Of a DNA stretch of 64,000 nt, positions 1 through 12,370 are shown piece after piece. Within the stretch, counting starts at the first letter, position 1. Every line of letters starts with the position of its first letter. Below the pieces are notes generated by a model. The model was not told the DNA's origin. It did not search any database and saw nothing but the letters and a program-made list of their open reading frames with translations. A program made the translations under genes and the position numbers. Source of the DNA: Macrotrachela quadricornifera (taxonomy: Eukaryota; Rotifera; Eurotatoria; Philodinida; Philodinidae); contig JAJEKB010021016.1 of NCBI GenBank assembly GCA_022393335.1, positions 539,992 to 603,991 on the forward strand. The letters are read 5' to 3'.

Positions 1-1608
1 ATATCATTTAAAACAAAATTGATGATAATCTTTAATTTAGATGGTTATCGATTAACTAATTATGTTGATTTTTTTATTTATTTGTTTAAATACATTATGA
101 AAATGATGTACAAAAGTGTTATATATCGTTTAAGCCAATTTTCAACAAATTAGCAAATATTTTTGTTAAAATCTTTCAGTATATTTTATATGCGAAGTAA
201 TTCGATGATATAATTTATATTCTTTCAATAAACTATTAATTAATTACGATAAAAAGATGTCCGGCAGATACTTTTACTGATGAATAAAACTCGAAATACA
301 TGAGAATCATTTGCTTCTACGCTCACCTTCAGATTGTTTCATTTTTTGAATGTTAAAAGTACAGTTGAGGTTATATCAAATTGATATGAGTCAGTATAAA
401 TAAAAAAAAATTGTTCAATCAATTGGTAGTTTGAAGCTGTTCCACCTTATAACTTTGAAATTTTTCTTTTGTAAATTAAAGAATGCATCTTTAATATTGA
501 ATATATTTTATTTCATCAGTAGGTAAATCATTATGAAGTTGTTTTATTGGGAAAGAAGACTGCTTTTATTTGACAATTTGAAATTTAGAGAAAACGTTTG
601 TTTGATTTGATAGTTGAAAACTTTAGAATAAAGATCATAATATATTCAATAAATATAAGTTAGTGAATATCTTAGCATTTATTTCGTATAATTAAAAGAA
701 ACAAAAGAGATAGTGCAATAAATTCTACATATACATATACATATACATAAATAGAACGTAAATTTCTTTTTTTCGTTTGTAAAAAATAGAGGCGTTTTAA
801 TTTACATTTAGAACAGAAGAAAAAATATTATTTTGTTATTTGATTTCAAATTCGAAAAAAGTTCATTAAATATTATATCATTGATTTTTATGCGTTTAAC
901 AAGCTAAACATTTTATACTAAATGAAAAATGACCTATCCTATCTTAAATTTAGAACAGTAAAAATATTTTTTCTCATAAATATTCAGATTGAATATTGCT
1001 CACTAGTTTGCATCACCTTTTCTCATCTTTTACATTTGCGTCTAAAAAATAACTATGTATTGTAACAACGTAGGTATATGATTTCTATCGTTAAAGTGCT
1101 AAACTATCTGATTGCGTCAATATCGATTTTCCCGATGACTAATGTATAAATTTTTATTTATACAAATAATGCATCTCTTTTAATATAAGATCGCAAAATG
1201 AGAATTTAACGGATTTCAACCGAATTTTTTTCAACTATCTGTTATAATTGTATATCATTGTAGAGATTAACATCTGCAGCTAAATAATTTTGACTTTATA
1301 CAGTCTCTAATTTGATACATCTACGATCATAAGGAAACTGAAATATCAAAAAAGTGAGAAATTTGATTTATAGTATTTCGTGTGCTGATATATTATTTAG
1401 TTTGTTAAAACAATGTGAGTATGATGGAGTATATGAATTAAGATGGAGACTAGTGATCAGCTATATGCATTTAGTTGCGTACTGGTTCTTTTTCAATTCT
1501 ATATATATCCTCAGATAAAAGTCTTCTCCCTCCCTCTCATTTTCTCTGTACTGGAACGTCTTACATTAAATTTATTATCATATAGCATTATGGTTTAAGT
1601 GTTTTAGT
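1..1608. other. AT-rich non-coding stretch
   Basis: No gene recognised. No open frame resembles a known family on either strand. A short (TACATA)n run lies near 728-748. The rest is AT-rich sequence with T and A runs, typical of intergenic DNA in this window. Confidence 0.5.
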
Positions 1609-2607
1609 TTAGTCTGAGGTATAATCTCCACTTGCTTCAATCAAACACTGTATACGTCTTTTCATGCTATCAACTAATGTCTCAGCTAAATCAATTGACA
1701 GATTATTCCAAGTCGTTTTTATTGCTTGTTCGAATTCACGAGTTGTCCGAATTGTCTTTTTCTTTATCGTATCCTTCATATTCGACCAGACATCTTCCAT
1801 TGGATTTTGGTCCGGTGAGAAAGATGGCCATGGCAAAACTTGAATTTCATTCTCGTACTTCCATTGAATCGCTAAATGGCATCTATGTTTAGGATCGTTG
1901 TCTTCTTGCAGACGCCAACTTCTACGACCTTGAGGAAATTGATCCTCAGCGGTAGGTAAAAGACCATTCTCATAGAGATCACACATTAAGTTACCCGACA
2001 AGTTCTGACTAAAGACAATAAGTCGGCCAAAACCCTTTTTTGAGAAGCAACCCCATGCATGTAACTTGAGAGGATGCTTAACTGTACGAATAACCTTGGT
2101 AATGCCGCGAAATCTCCAAACTTTTCGTCCAATATCACCTAGTTCAAAGGTCTTTTTGTCAGAAAAGATGACGTTGTCCCAGTTGTAATGCTGGTGTTGC
2201 TGTGCCCACAAAAGTCGCTTTTCACGATGCACTTCTCTGATCAATGGTTTTTTCAAAAGTGATTCATAAGTTCCACCATCCTTCTTCAAGTTGTTCGAGA
2301 TATCGTTTGCCGTAACTTTCTGTACATGTTTGGCAATTTTAACGATTTTCGAATCAGTTTTGTGTATTGTGGCAGGTTGTCGATCAGTTCGTGGCGAATC
2401 AGACAGATCTTCATTTTTCTTCCATTGTCTAAGCCAATATCGTACGATCTCTGGGCTACATTTTACACGTTTCGATATGGCTTTGTTCGACATTTGAGGA
2501 CCCAGTGGATGAAGTTTAAGAAATACAATTTCATAACATTGTGATAAAGAAAGAGGCATAGTGTAACTGTGCAAACGAAAGAAAGAAAATAATACTCTAA
2601 TATTCAT
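1609..2607 (-). mobile_element. Tc1-like transposase, internally shortened
   Basis: An uninterrupted frame resembles Tc1/mariner-superfamily transposases (cut-and-paste DNA transposition). The likely start is the Met at 2559, not the one at 2607, because MPLSLSQ begins the HTH region and the 16 residues before it look like leader noise. It has an N-terminal helix-turn-helix (MSNKAISKRV). Next comes a DDE core with FSDKKTF (first Asp), QEDNDPKH (second Asp) and NPMEDVW (Glu), with 34 residues between the last two acids, i.e. DD34E. Between the DNA-binding part and SLLKKPLI the protein is shorter than the family by about 25 residues, so an internal deletion that kept the frame is likely. I could not find convincing terminal inverted repeats in the flanks. 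It is probably inactive despite the open frame. Confidence 0.85.
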
Positions 2608-3020
2608 CTATATTTTACAGCTTAGTGTTGATTTCATACAATTGGGTTGTTTCGATCAGCGGATAGGACAAAAGCGAAGAAGACGACTTTTACTACAAAG
2701 TGGGCTAACTTCCATATCGATCTGCAATTATCGAATGAGCACGTATATTGGAAAATCAGTCGTCCTTCTCGTGCTGTGGCTTCTATGCATATTACTTATC
2801 ACTATCAATTCATACAATTATTATATACAGGAATATATAAATATATCTTCACTTGACTCCACGTAACCCAACCGAACCTAAAACTATATAGCTCATTTTT
2901 ATATCACTAATATAGTATAGTGATATCCTTATTCAACTTAACCCACTCCGGCACAGTCCAAACTCAATAGACTATTTTTACAAAAATGTTGAAAAATTTG
3001 AATTTCTAGGAAATCAGAAT
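2608..3020. other. Intergenic stretch between Tc1 relict and TMEM245
   Basis: No gene recognised. Two overlapping plus-strand frames at about 2642-2866 have a slightly higher GC content than their surroundings but match no family I know. They may be an unrecognised fragment or chance. Confidence 0.35.
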
Positions 3021-6000
3021 TTACCATGTCCTCTCTTGTTCATAATTTGGAGATAATGTTGTAGCTATTGTTTCATTATATAATTTTATACCAACTAATA
3101 AACTACATAATACAATCGGACCAATTAAAGCTCCTTCAATTCCTCGATAATAAACCCCACCAGCAATAGCCAATGCTGTTAAATACTATAAAATAAACTT
3201 TAATCTCATAAAAATAAAATCTTATCGAACTTTACTTGATGTGCATCACCTTTAACTTCACTGTAAATAGCTGTATCAACAATATAGACTGGTGCCATTT
3301 GTCCAAGTAATAAAAGTAAAGCACCTAATGGTCGTTGTTGTACAAGCCATAATTCAAAACAACCAGGTAATGCTGCCCAATAAGATTTTAATGTAACGGC
3401 ACATATTGATGCAATAACAGCTGATAAAAATACAAGATTTGAACCAACTATTGTATGTAATACATATGTATAAAGACCATAAAAAGCTGCCATTTTAAGT
3501 GACGCAACAAATACACTTGTAACTGCATCATTAACAGCTTTACCTAAACCTCTTCCACCAGCAGCTAATGTATTATTTAACCATTCAGTAGGTCGATATA
3601 TGGGTTGATCCGAATGTGAAAGTAAATAGAAAAGTAATGTAACAAAAACAATAAATGAAACAAGAAAATTAAATAATGCAAAACCACCAGTAAAAAGTAC
3701 TGAAATAATTGTTGATAATAATGTTAAAAGAATTGTTGTATTTTTCCAAATTGAATTAAAAACAGTACGTAATAAACCAAGATTACCACGAATTAAATTA
3801 TATAAATCATAAAAATGAAAATCAAATATTGTTTGCATTTGAGTATATAAATTTTGTATTAATAAAGTATGATTTTCTAATGAATATATTATTGTACTAC
3901 GATTTTGATCTGGTAATAAAAATGTCAATATATTAACCCTATACTTATAAAAATCATCCCATAATTGTAGAACAATTTCTGATTTTGAATTCGATACATT
4001 ATTTTCATCCAATGTATTTACCTAAAGTTTAGAAAAATATTTTCAAAGAATTCACTACTAATATCGATAAGTGTGAAACATCATATTAGTATACTATAAT
4101 TAATTTAATATCTAAAGATCAGACATGTTTGATCTACGTTCTATCTCAATTTATATTTAAATACAAGTAACGTTCGTCATTGCAACTTGCTTCACTCTCG
4201 ACTGAAACCAATTTAATTATTATCTATCATTGATTACAGGATCTTGTTTTGAGATCTGTCGCTGAATACATGAATGAATACAAATAAACTACATAATATT
4301 GTTATTAATAGTAACGACCATTTATAATTATAAACCAACTGAGTCTTTAAATTTTCTATCAAGATTTTCTAGAGTGAACTCTAAGAAATAGCGCAAAGTC
4401 GATCGTCAGCATTCTTACGATTATTCATTGCTTACTACTCGATTTCATTTGTGAGACGAGTTTAAATTAAAGTAGTGCTTCATTTTCTTGTTAAAAACAT
4501 TTGTTAATGATACTGAACAAACCTATGAAAAATGTATTTTTGTATTCGCATTTTACTATCAACTCATTCTGTAGTGAATAAAATAAGAAGATTAACACAT
4601 ATAAAAAGAATTCGATCGGCATTTTTACATCTTTCTGCAAGGCTGTTTACCATCCAACGCTACGCATTCAGTGTTAAATCAGTGATCATGACTATTCTTC
4701 ATTCGAAACTTCTTATTTTTGTATTTTTATTTTGTATAAAACCTCCCATTACTGCTTTGCAAAAGCTACAATGTAAAATTTTGATGAAAATATTGCATTT
4801 GTTTTGAATGCAATTGTTACCATTTTTATCAAAATAGCATTGAAGGATGTAATATTATATTTTCACAAGTTTTTATCATGCAGAATAAGAAGATACATAA
4901 TCTATTTTAAAGTCTTGATTGCAAAGAAAAAGGTAGAGAACATCTAAAGAAAGCTTAACTTTTTTTGTTTATCTAGTGTTTGTTTTTACAATAAGCACAC
5001 AAACAACTTGACATTATTTCTATTTGTCACCCATCTTTAGACCGGTTTTTACAATCATCACTTTTTGAGTTTCAATCATGAAATATCTGCATAAAAGATA
5101 TTTTAATAGAAATTCGTTAAGTGATGCTTTCCATCAAATGCATATTCAATATGTTTTATTTTTGGAGAAAAAATGTTTTTCAGAACTGATTTAAAGAAAA
5201 TTTCTGAGTTGTCCACCGCATTCGAACATACTATCAATTGATTAGACCCGATAAGTCGAAATTTTTCTATGCATTCCATCGATCTAAACCATATCTTCTA
5301 GGAAATCTTTTCGATCAAAGACTAGTTGCTTCCATGTTTACGTCCTCAATAGACCATCCTCTCTTATTTAAAACCAAGCCGATTTACATTTCGCTTATTC
5401 CAGAACTAGTTTGCTTACCTAAGTTACCATTAAATAGACTTAATTAACGAGTCGGTCCTACGAGTCTTGCTTAGCTCAAACCTGAAAGAAGCGTGCAGAG
5501 AATAATATCATACTTCGAAAAAGACTGTACTTAAATCAAGTAATACTTTTTTAAAATTCGTGTTATCGTAGCCGCCAAACCGATTATAATATCAAACACG
5601 TCGCTCAAAATTTCCTGTAAAAACAACTTTAAATTTTAGGGTCATCGAAACATCTTCTATGTCCTACCCATGTATGTCTATAGATAACATCATATAGCCT
5701 ATAATTAAGGTATTTGCTTCAGGTTCTCAGAACAATGCAATCTAAACGAGCAAAAGAATTTTTCCATTTTTCTTAATAAGTAATCAAGAACAACACGCAT
5801 ACATAGAGAAAACATTGATTGGTGTAAACTAATATTCTTATAGTCCAGTTTTTGGTTCAAAATTATTCGACAGAGGAAATAACAATAAGATTGAAATTAG
5901 TTACACTAAAATTACATTAAATGCTGACAATAGTAGGAGTTTTCAATCAGAAAATGTATCGTAAAAAACATAATCAAAAGTTATCAATAAAACGAATTTC

Positions 6001-7989
6001 ACAAGCGACATTCGTTTTCCAACATTTCGAGTACTTGCACCACACTATTATTTTCAAACATGCTACATTATTATGAGGTCCAAAAGTGCCATGTGCATTC
6101 TCGAAACGTCTTCTCCCTACTCTATTAACAAGGAATATACCCATAAAGTACTGACCGACTTAAACTTCAGTCGAGGGAATAAGGTCTATTTTTTTCGTCC
6201 GTATACTCTTATGAACATAAACTAGCCATTATCAAATTCATATCTAACCTGTTTAGCTATCCACGTTCTACCAACAACATAAAAATTATTCATAGTTGCA
6301 TTCATTAAATCACTCATATGTTCTTTATTAGGTAATATATGTTGAAATGATGGTTGAAGTGCAATTGTTTCATTAATAAGATTTCTTGTTAATTTGATCA
6401 CCTGTATATTTTCATGATGAATCTAAATCAAATAAATAAAATAATCAAAAAAAATTTTTAAAAAAAATTAAATACTTGTATAATAAGTAGTATACTACCA
6501 AAAAGAACAATAATAAGTAATGTAACGATCATAAATGCACTAACAAGATAATCAATAGATGATTGTAAACCATAATTAAATTTTTTATCACCTTTTATAA
6601 GAAAACGAATAAGTCCATATAAAGGTGATGGTGTTAAAACAACTCGTCTAATTAAATTGTACAAAAAAAAATAATTAATTTATCACAAAAAAAAAATTTT
6701 TTCTTACCGAGATTCCAAAATGTCAGTTATTTGTCGAATTATATGATACACACTTGGTTGTCTTTTTAATCCAACATATATGTAAATTAATAAATATTTT
6801 ATAATTTTATAAATACCAACAAAAATTAAAAAGCATATTAGATACCAATAAAATTGATAAATTTTAATAGCTACGAAAGACCAGAGTAAAAATGTAAAAT
6901 AAGGTGTAGAAGATGCAGTAGATATTGATGTATCAGATACTAAAGTTTGTGCTCGTATGTTATTAATGAAATTAGTGCAGACTGATTTTCGACGTTGAGT
7001 ATTGTTGAGACGATTTGATTCTAAAATAATAAGTTCAAATTTTTGTATACAATTCAAGAAGAATAGAGAATAACAAGAGAAACTAAATGGAGCTATTCTT
7101 TATATTTGAGAAATGCATAAATGCTAACATATTTAAACATACGTGAAGAATTTTGATCAATACGTTCTCGAAGATCCACAACAAAACCAACAACTGTTAA
7201 AATAATCACAAGAATTAAAACAATTAATCGATAAGTAACTGAAAGAAATTGTGAAAGATAAATTAATAAAATAAACCAAATTGGTGCAGCAAATATAGTA
7301 TGTATAGTTCTAATTAATGGTGAATTATTATAAATAGTTAAAACAGTTATTATATAACCAATAACAAGTATTGTCATCCATGGTGTCTCGAAAAAATGAA
7401 CAATAGAAATAGATATGTGAATAGATTCAGAAATAATTTTTATTATCCAATGATAAAGAACACCTGTTTGAAGTAATATAATTAATGGTAAAAATATAAG
7501 AATTATAAATAATTCTTTCGATTTTTCAATACAAAATGGAATAAATGATTCAATTATTCTATCAATTGTTCGTAATGGTAATAGAATAATTAAATCATAA
7601 AATAATAAATGAGATTTTGTATCTAATTGTTGTAAATAATATTTAGCTGTTTGTGTTAAATAGTTCTTAAAAGGAAATAAAAATGCACCGGCTAATATTG
7701 ACCATAATATACTATGAAGAAATGGTTGTAATATTCGATAAGCAAGTACAATACATGCTCCACATACTAAAACAAATACAATAGTAGCGGAATGAACAAA
7801 TGCTGTACGAAATGTTTGTCGATCACGTTCAGGAGATATTTTTGTTGGAAGAAATTTAAAAATTGATGAATTAAATTGACGAATACGATTATCTATAAAT
7901 ATAAGAAAACATAAAAATAAATTATTTTTTATAATAATTTTACTAGTATTTAATTTGATTTGTTCATCAGGATCTTCTTGATTCGCCAT
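3021..7989 (-). CDS. TMEM245: TMEM245-like multipass membrane protein
   Basis: Six exons on the minus strand, transcribed from right to left: 7143-7989, 6708-7020, 6476-6647, 6249-6422, 3236-4021 and 3021-3185. All junctions are GT-AG and the frame is kept throughout (818 residues; vertebrate TMEM245 is about 880). The N-terminal part holds FLHSILWSILAGAFLFPFK, matching the start of TMEM245. Exons 3-4 hold TPSPLYGLIRFLIKGDKKFN and NLINETIALQPS. Exons 5-6 carry the AI-2E-transporter-like C-terminus: SLKMAAFYGLYTYV, then SYWAALPG, VDTAIYSE and YRGIEGALIGPIVLC. Many hydrophobic segments predict a multipass membrane protein; its transport substrate is not known. The start is taken at the second Met of the open frame (MANQEDPDEQ, 7989). 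Intron 4 is unusually long (2227 nt) against 50-122 nt for the others. The exon model is inferred from splice consensus and homology, not from transcripts. Confidence 0.92.
4022..6248 (-). other. Long intron 4 of TMEM245
   Basis: This 2.2-kb intron has a GT donor at 6248-6247 and an AG acceptor at 4023-4022. I found no coding exon, transposase or clear inverted repeat in it. Small open frames near 4532-4807 and 5238-5447 have no recognisable similarity. Confidence 0.6.
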
Positions 7990-9068
7990 TACTTCTTGCA
8001 AATATTGTTGCTGTTATACAAATATTTTAATCTTGGACATTGCTAGAATTTGATAGGTCAATGAAGAAGTTACATCTAAGACAACAAAAGATGACGCTCA
8101 ATTCTTGAAAGTTTTTCAATTAACAAATAATTAATTAAATGCTGACTTAATAAATTTATCTATTGAAAAAATATTATTTTTTAATTTATTAATACTAAAA
8201 GGAGTTTTTCAGATTACTTGAATATACTCTTCTAACAGATTTGATCTATATCGAATAAAATATGTAATCAAAATGATTGATAGAATAAGCCTATCAGGAT
8301 CATGTTTTAATATAAAACTTATTTCAAATATATGTAATAGAATGGATAATTCACCAAATAGTGCAGGGATATGACTATTTTTCTCTTAAATCATGCGTAC
8401 TCTCATACTTTATACCAACAACTAGTGCAACAAAATCGTCACTAAGAGGTGGATATTCTAATAATAGCAGCAAATACTCTGAAGTTTTTGAAAGATTGGG
8501 AAACATTGCAATGTATCATAGCGTGTGTGAAATTTCAGCCCAACCCTCTCGCCGCTCATCCTGATTCTCTCTCGATCTTCCTACGGACCTAAGAGTACGC
8601 CACGAAAGTTTGGCACCGCTAGCTCATGCGGTGCTCAAATGCATAAATAAACTTTCTTCTTTATATACTATATGATAGATTTAATCACTAAAATAAATAG
8701 ATCAATAAACTTTTAGTTATGAATACAAAATGTTTTTGAAGACTAAAACATTACCACTGTACTTTATGATCATACAATCGGAAAAAATGATAGTGTGTAA
8801 ATCGTAAAAAAGTTTTGATCAAATTTCTTTCTAATCTTTTCATACGATATGACCGAATACAAAAAGCAGAGAATTAAATATAAGTTGTAAACACCACAAG
8901 ATTTTTTTTCAATTAAAACGATTTTTAAAGTGCGTTCAAACTATTCATCGTACAATCAGAATATCAAAGTCTTTAAATATTTTATTCAATATCGTGTTTA
9001 TTCTATAGATTGATTGTACAAATTTCTATTCATCTGGTTGCCACAATAACATCCGAGTCAGCAAGACC
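7990..9068. other. Intergenic stretch with one GC-rich hairpin
   Basis: No gene recognised. A perfect 7-bp stem (GCACCGC at 8613-8619 paired with GCGGTGC at 8628-8634) is followed by AATAAA at about 8645 and stands out in AT-rich DNA. Its role is unknown. The last part, 9030-9068, is the former end of the gene at 9069-10355. Confidence 0.4.
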
Positions 9069-10355
9069 TCAACCGCCTGTCGACGATTTTAACCAACAGG
9101 TAGACGACGAGTTTGTTAAAGCAAATCTTGTACACGAGCTTACAGACAGACACCATGAACAACAAACAGAAAATGACATTGGCGATGTATAATATATATC
9201 ATAATGTGGATAGTTCCATCCCACTATGACAGTAAAATTGGAGCAAGAGTAAGAAGCTAAAAATTCATCACAATTATGAGTAAAAAGAATCAAGAAAATT
9301 AATAGTTAAACTACCAGTTGTTGAAGTAGTGCTTGTTGTTCTACTTGTAGTTGTGCTAGTAGTTGATGTGGTTATAATAGCTGAACAAAAATAAAAACTA
9401 TTGAATTCACAAAAATATTTTCCTTTAATTAGATATAGTTTACTAAAAAGATTATTTTATTAACCCTTTACCTTCCATAGTGATTCTATAAAAGCAAGTG
9501 ATAAAATAACCAAACAAATAGAATATCAATTTTCTCAGTATATTAATACTGTAAGTAAATCATCCGAGTACTCTGTTCTTTGTGAAAAGAAGTTTGATTA
9601 CTGCAGTGAGAATGGGACAAGGAAAGGCGGTTGAATGGCTTGAAAAATTCTATTGCTTTTCTATTTCATCACTTGGTTGAATATTCAAAAAGGAGATCTA
9701 TTCAATAACATCTAAGTCATACGAAAAAAGAAGGAAATAATAAATAAAAACTATTTTAAAACAACTTATGGATTTTCGACACATATTTCTGCAAAAACAC
9801 TTGTCTTCCATCCATTAGTTAGTTCATGGTGTCTACTACAAAAAATCTTTTTAAATTTCATACTTTCTCAATTTTTTACAATCGATCTACCAATAATTAC
9901 TCTAATGACCGACGAGGAATGAAAAGTTAAAATATTTACTAGTAGTTGGTGATGCTAACCAAAGTGTAAGTATAATTGCCGATACTAAACCACATATGAG
10001 AATACCCAAGACTAAACCTGGAAGAATTGAAGTTAGCCAAAGTGAATATTGTTTTGTCTTCGATGGTATTAATTGCCTCAAATATAAATAAATAAGTATA
10101 GTTTTTAAATAGTTGATCTTACTCTGTATTGAGAAAGTCTTGGGTATTGGAATTTGTAGATTGAATATTGGTAGGATAAACTTTATTTGTATTATTATTG
10201 ATGAATAAAGTTGGATGCTGAGATGCAGGAAATTGAGATGCACACCAATCAGTGGTTGATTTCTGTAGGGAGGAGATCCATTCAGACATACTGCCTTTTT
10301 TTCTATGATTCTTATGAAGAGAAAAAGATCCTTTATTTTTCGTTGTATTCACCAA
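9069..10355 (-). CDS. Single-pass membrane protein with Thr-rich stalk and PAN/apple-like domain
   Basis: Four exons on the minus strand: 10123-10355, 9940-10076, 9315-9380 and 9069-9256. All are GT-AG and join in frame to 207 residues. In order, the product has a Ser/Asn-rich N-terminus of about 80 residues without a signal peptide, one hydrophobic segment (SILPGLVLGILICGLVSAII), a Thr/Ser-only stalk encoded by exon 3, and a Cys-rich module. That module (GWNYPHYDI, then FSVCCSWCLSVSSC and CWLKSSTGG) has the spacing of PAN/apple-type domains, which bind proteins or carbohydrates. A type II topology with the module outside the cell is inferred. The frame ends at a TGA (9069-9071), but the same frame continues as GLADSDVIVATR to a second TGA at 9030-9032. 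The last 13 residues look recently cut off by a nonsense change. Intron 2 is 559 nt. The start could also be the Met at about 10289. Confidence 0.7.
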
Positions 10356-11206
10356 CCTATACGTTAATATAATTGAATTTTTAGCATTTATAGAGCTTTT
10401 TAATTATATTTCTATAACTCTGAAAGGTTTGAAGCATGCATAATGCATTTGAACAATATAAATTATGATTATAAAATTTCAATAATATAAAGGTAAAAAA
10501 AACTATTTTTACACTTAAACCTTTCATTTATTTATTTTTTACTTTTTCAATAATTATTGTCTATGAAAAAACGACGCAAAAAAGAAAAATTTTGTATTCA
10601 ATAGTATAACCATTGATCTGTTGTATGCTACTCTAAAAGTATTTATATATGTATATTGTTAAAGATAGTAACAATTGTCTATTGTCAAAAATATCGATGA
10701 ATATATTTAGTTGAAGATTTTAATGATAAGATTTTTCTCTCTCTAATTAAAAAAGTAAAAAGAAAAAACAATGTTTCTATAAATAATTATATTTTTTTTT
10801 CTGAAAAGGTCCTAAAGTCAACACAACTTTCTTTTAGTTTTACTCTAGTAGGGTATGATGTCTTCTGCATGTCATTAACAAATAGTCTTGATTGTATGTT
10901 AAACCTATGAGAATACCTTTCTTATTGATTAAGTTACTTATTGATATAGTTTTTTGTTACCCTATTATCGTTAACCTTTTGCTTTCTTATATGAAATTCA
11001 TCTTTTTCGTATATGATTTAAAATTTAAAATTATATTTAACATGAAAATCGTCCATCATTCTGCTAAAGTTAACCAAATCTTAATTAAACATTCTTCCTT
11101 ATTTTGAAATTTATATTAAATTAAAATATATCAAATTATGCGTCGTCAGTAATAGTGTGTGATTGAACATGAAAATATGTTTTATCTCAAGTATGTCGCA
11201 GATTAT
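10356..11206. other. AT-rich intergenic stretch
   Basis: No gene, RNA or repeat recognised. A plus-strand open frame at 10892-11107 is hydrophobic and low-complexity and is probably chance. Confidence 0.45.
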
Positions 11207-11210
11207 TTAA

Positions 11211-12168
11211 CCCATTCAACCCGATGAGACCCACCGGTGGGTCTCACTATATTTTAACAAAAAACTTAGTAGAAAAACACTTACTTTTCCTTGTTTTCTT
11301 AGACAGAAGGTTATACATTATGCATCATCTGCTCTGCCTTCGCTGTTGTTGTTGGAAGTATCTATTGCAATGCGTGATGCTTCTCGTTAAAATAGTCGAG
11401 ACAAAAACAGTTGTCACCATCATAACAGAAAATTTTTCTTTTCTTTTCTGTCGCATGACTTGCTTCTCATGATTATTGTTGCCTGATTTGTTTCTAGCAG
11501 CCAACATAGCACCGTCACACAGTGCGAGCAGATTACTACGAAGGGAGACATGGTAGTAATTTATCAGATCAGTTATCACCATATGATAAATGTCTCAGAC
11601 CGTGAACAAATTGATATCATAGGGTGACATCTGAATTGATTTTTGATAGAGTGATGGTTCATAACTATTTGATATACAAGGAAATGATTCTACAAGCTAA
11701 GTGACCATCCTGCAGTTCCACAAAAGTTTTATGCAATCTTTATTGCTTAGCATGGCATACGAGAAACTGAAACCTAGTCCCGGACAAAAATCAAGAGGTC
11801 ATTCGAAGGCAAATTTGCTGATCGCAAGCTCGAACAAAAGAAAGGATCTGCGCTCATTGTCCAGCGGCTCTGTCCTAGTTGCTAGAAACAAATCAGGCAA
11901 CAATAATCATGAGAAGCAAGTCATGCGACAGAAAAGAAAAGAAAAATTTTCTGTTATGATGGTGACAACTGTTTTTGTCTCGACTATTTTAACGAGAAGC
12001 ATCACGCATTGCAATAGATACTTCCAACAACAACAGCGAAGGCAGAGCAGATGATGCATAATGTATAACCTTCTGTCTAAGAAAACAAGGAAAAGTAAGT
12101 GTTTTTCTACTAAGTTTTTTGTTAAAATATAGTGAGACCCACCGGTGGGTCTCATCGGGTTGAATGGG
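11211..12168. mobile_element. Fold-back piggyBac derivative between TTAA sites
   Basis: The element starts with CCCATTCAACCCGATGAG and ends with its complement. TTAA stands directly outside at both ends (11207-11210 and 12169-12172), as in piggyBac transposition. The outer 290 or so bases on each side (11211-11503 and 11880-12168) are inverted copies of each other, almost without mismatch. The right arm plus part of the centre (about 11701-12054) encodes the end of a piggyBac transposase: FHKSFMQSLLLS then KLKPSPGQ. In a shifted frame follows the cysteine-rich end FCYDGDNCFCLDYF with a following KHH. The reading frame is broken, so the element cannot make transposase and must have moved, if at all, with help from another copy. 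A related relict lies at about 34.7-36.1 kb. Confidence 0.85.
11226..11245. repeat. 20-bp perfect palindrome in piggyBac terminal repeat
   Basis: GAGACCCACCGGTGGGTCTC is its own reverse complement. The identical palindrome occurs in the opposite terminal arm (about 12134-12153). It sits 15 bases inside each end, so it is a candidate transposase-binding or hairpin site. A degenerate form is visible near 36057 in the related relict. Confidence 0.75.
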
Positions 12169-12370
12169 TTAAATGATTTGATAGAAATCATCTTAATTTG
12201 AGATAACTGAATCTTAAAATTTGCTCATTTCATATTCGAGAAAGAGAAATTGAATATGACATTATTAACATATCTAATTACATGCAATAATAGGAATTAT
12301 TTATTTTCACATGAAAAAGATACTATTCGAAATTTTATTTTACAACTCTCTTAGGTTATTAACTCTTACA

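Noticed and set aside
2637..2880. Possible second transposon end (CAATTGGGTTG) next to the Tc1 relict
   Set aside because: No matching inverted partner found; GTAACCCAACC at 2863 pairs only over a few bases.
8613..8634. GC-rich hairpin as a histone-type 3' stem-loop
   Set aside because: Stem of 7 and loop of 8 bases do not fit the histone 6+4 form, and no histone gene is nearby.
9010..9192. Plus-strand open frame of 60 codons
   Set aside because: It is the antisense of the PAN-domain exon on the minus strand, which has splice sites and domain similarity.
11224..11582. Overlapping open frames on both strands in the piggyBac arms
   Set aside because: They arise because the arms are inverted copies; the frames are terminal-repeat sequence read in wrong frames.
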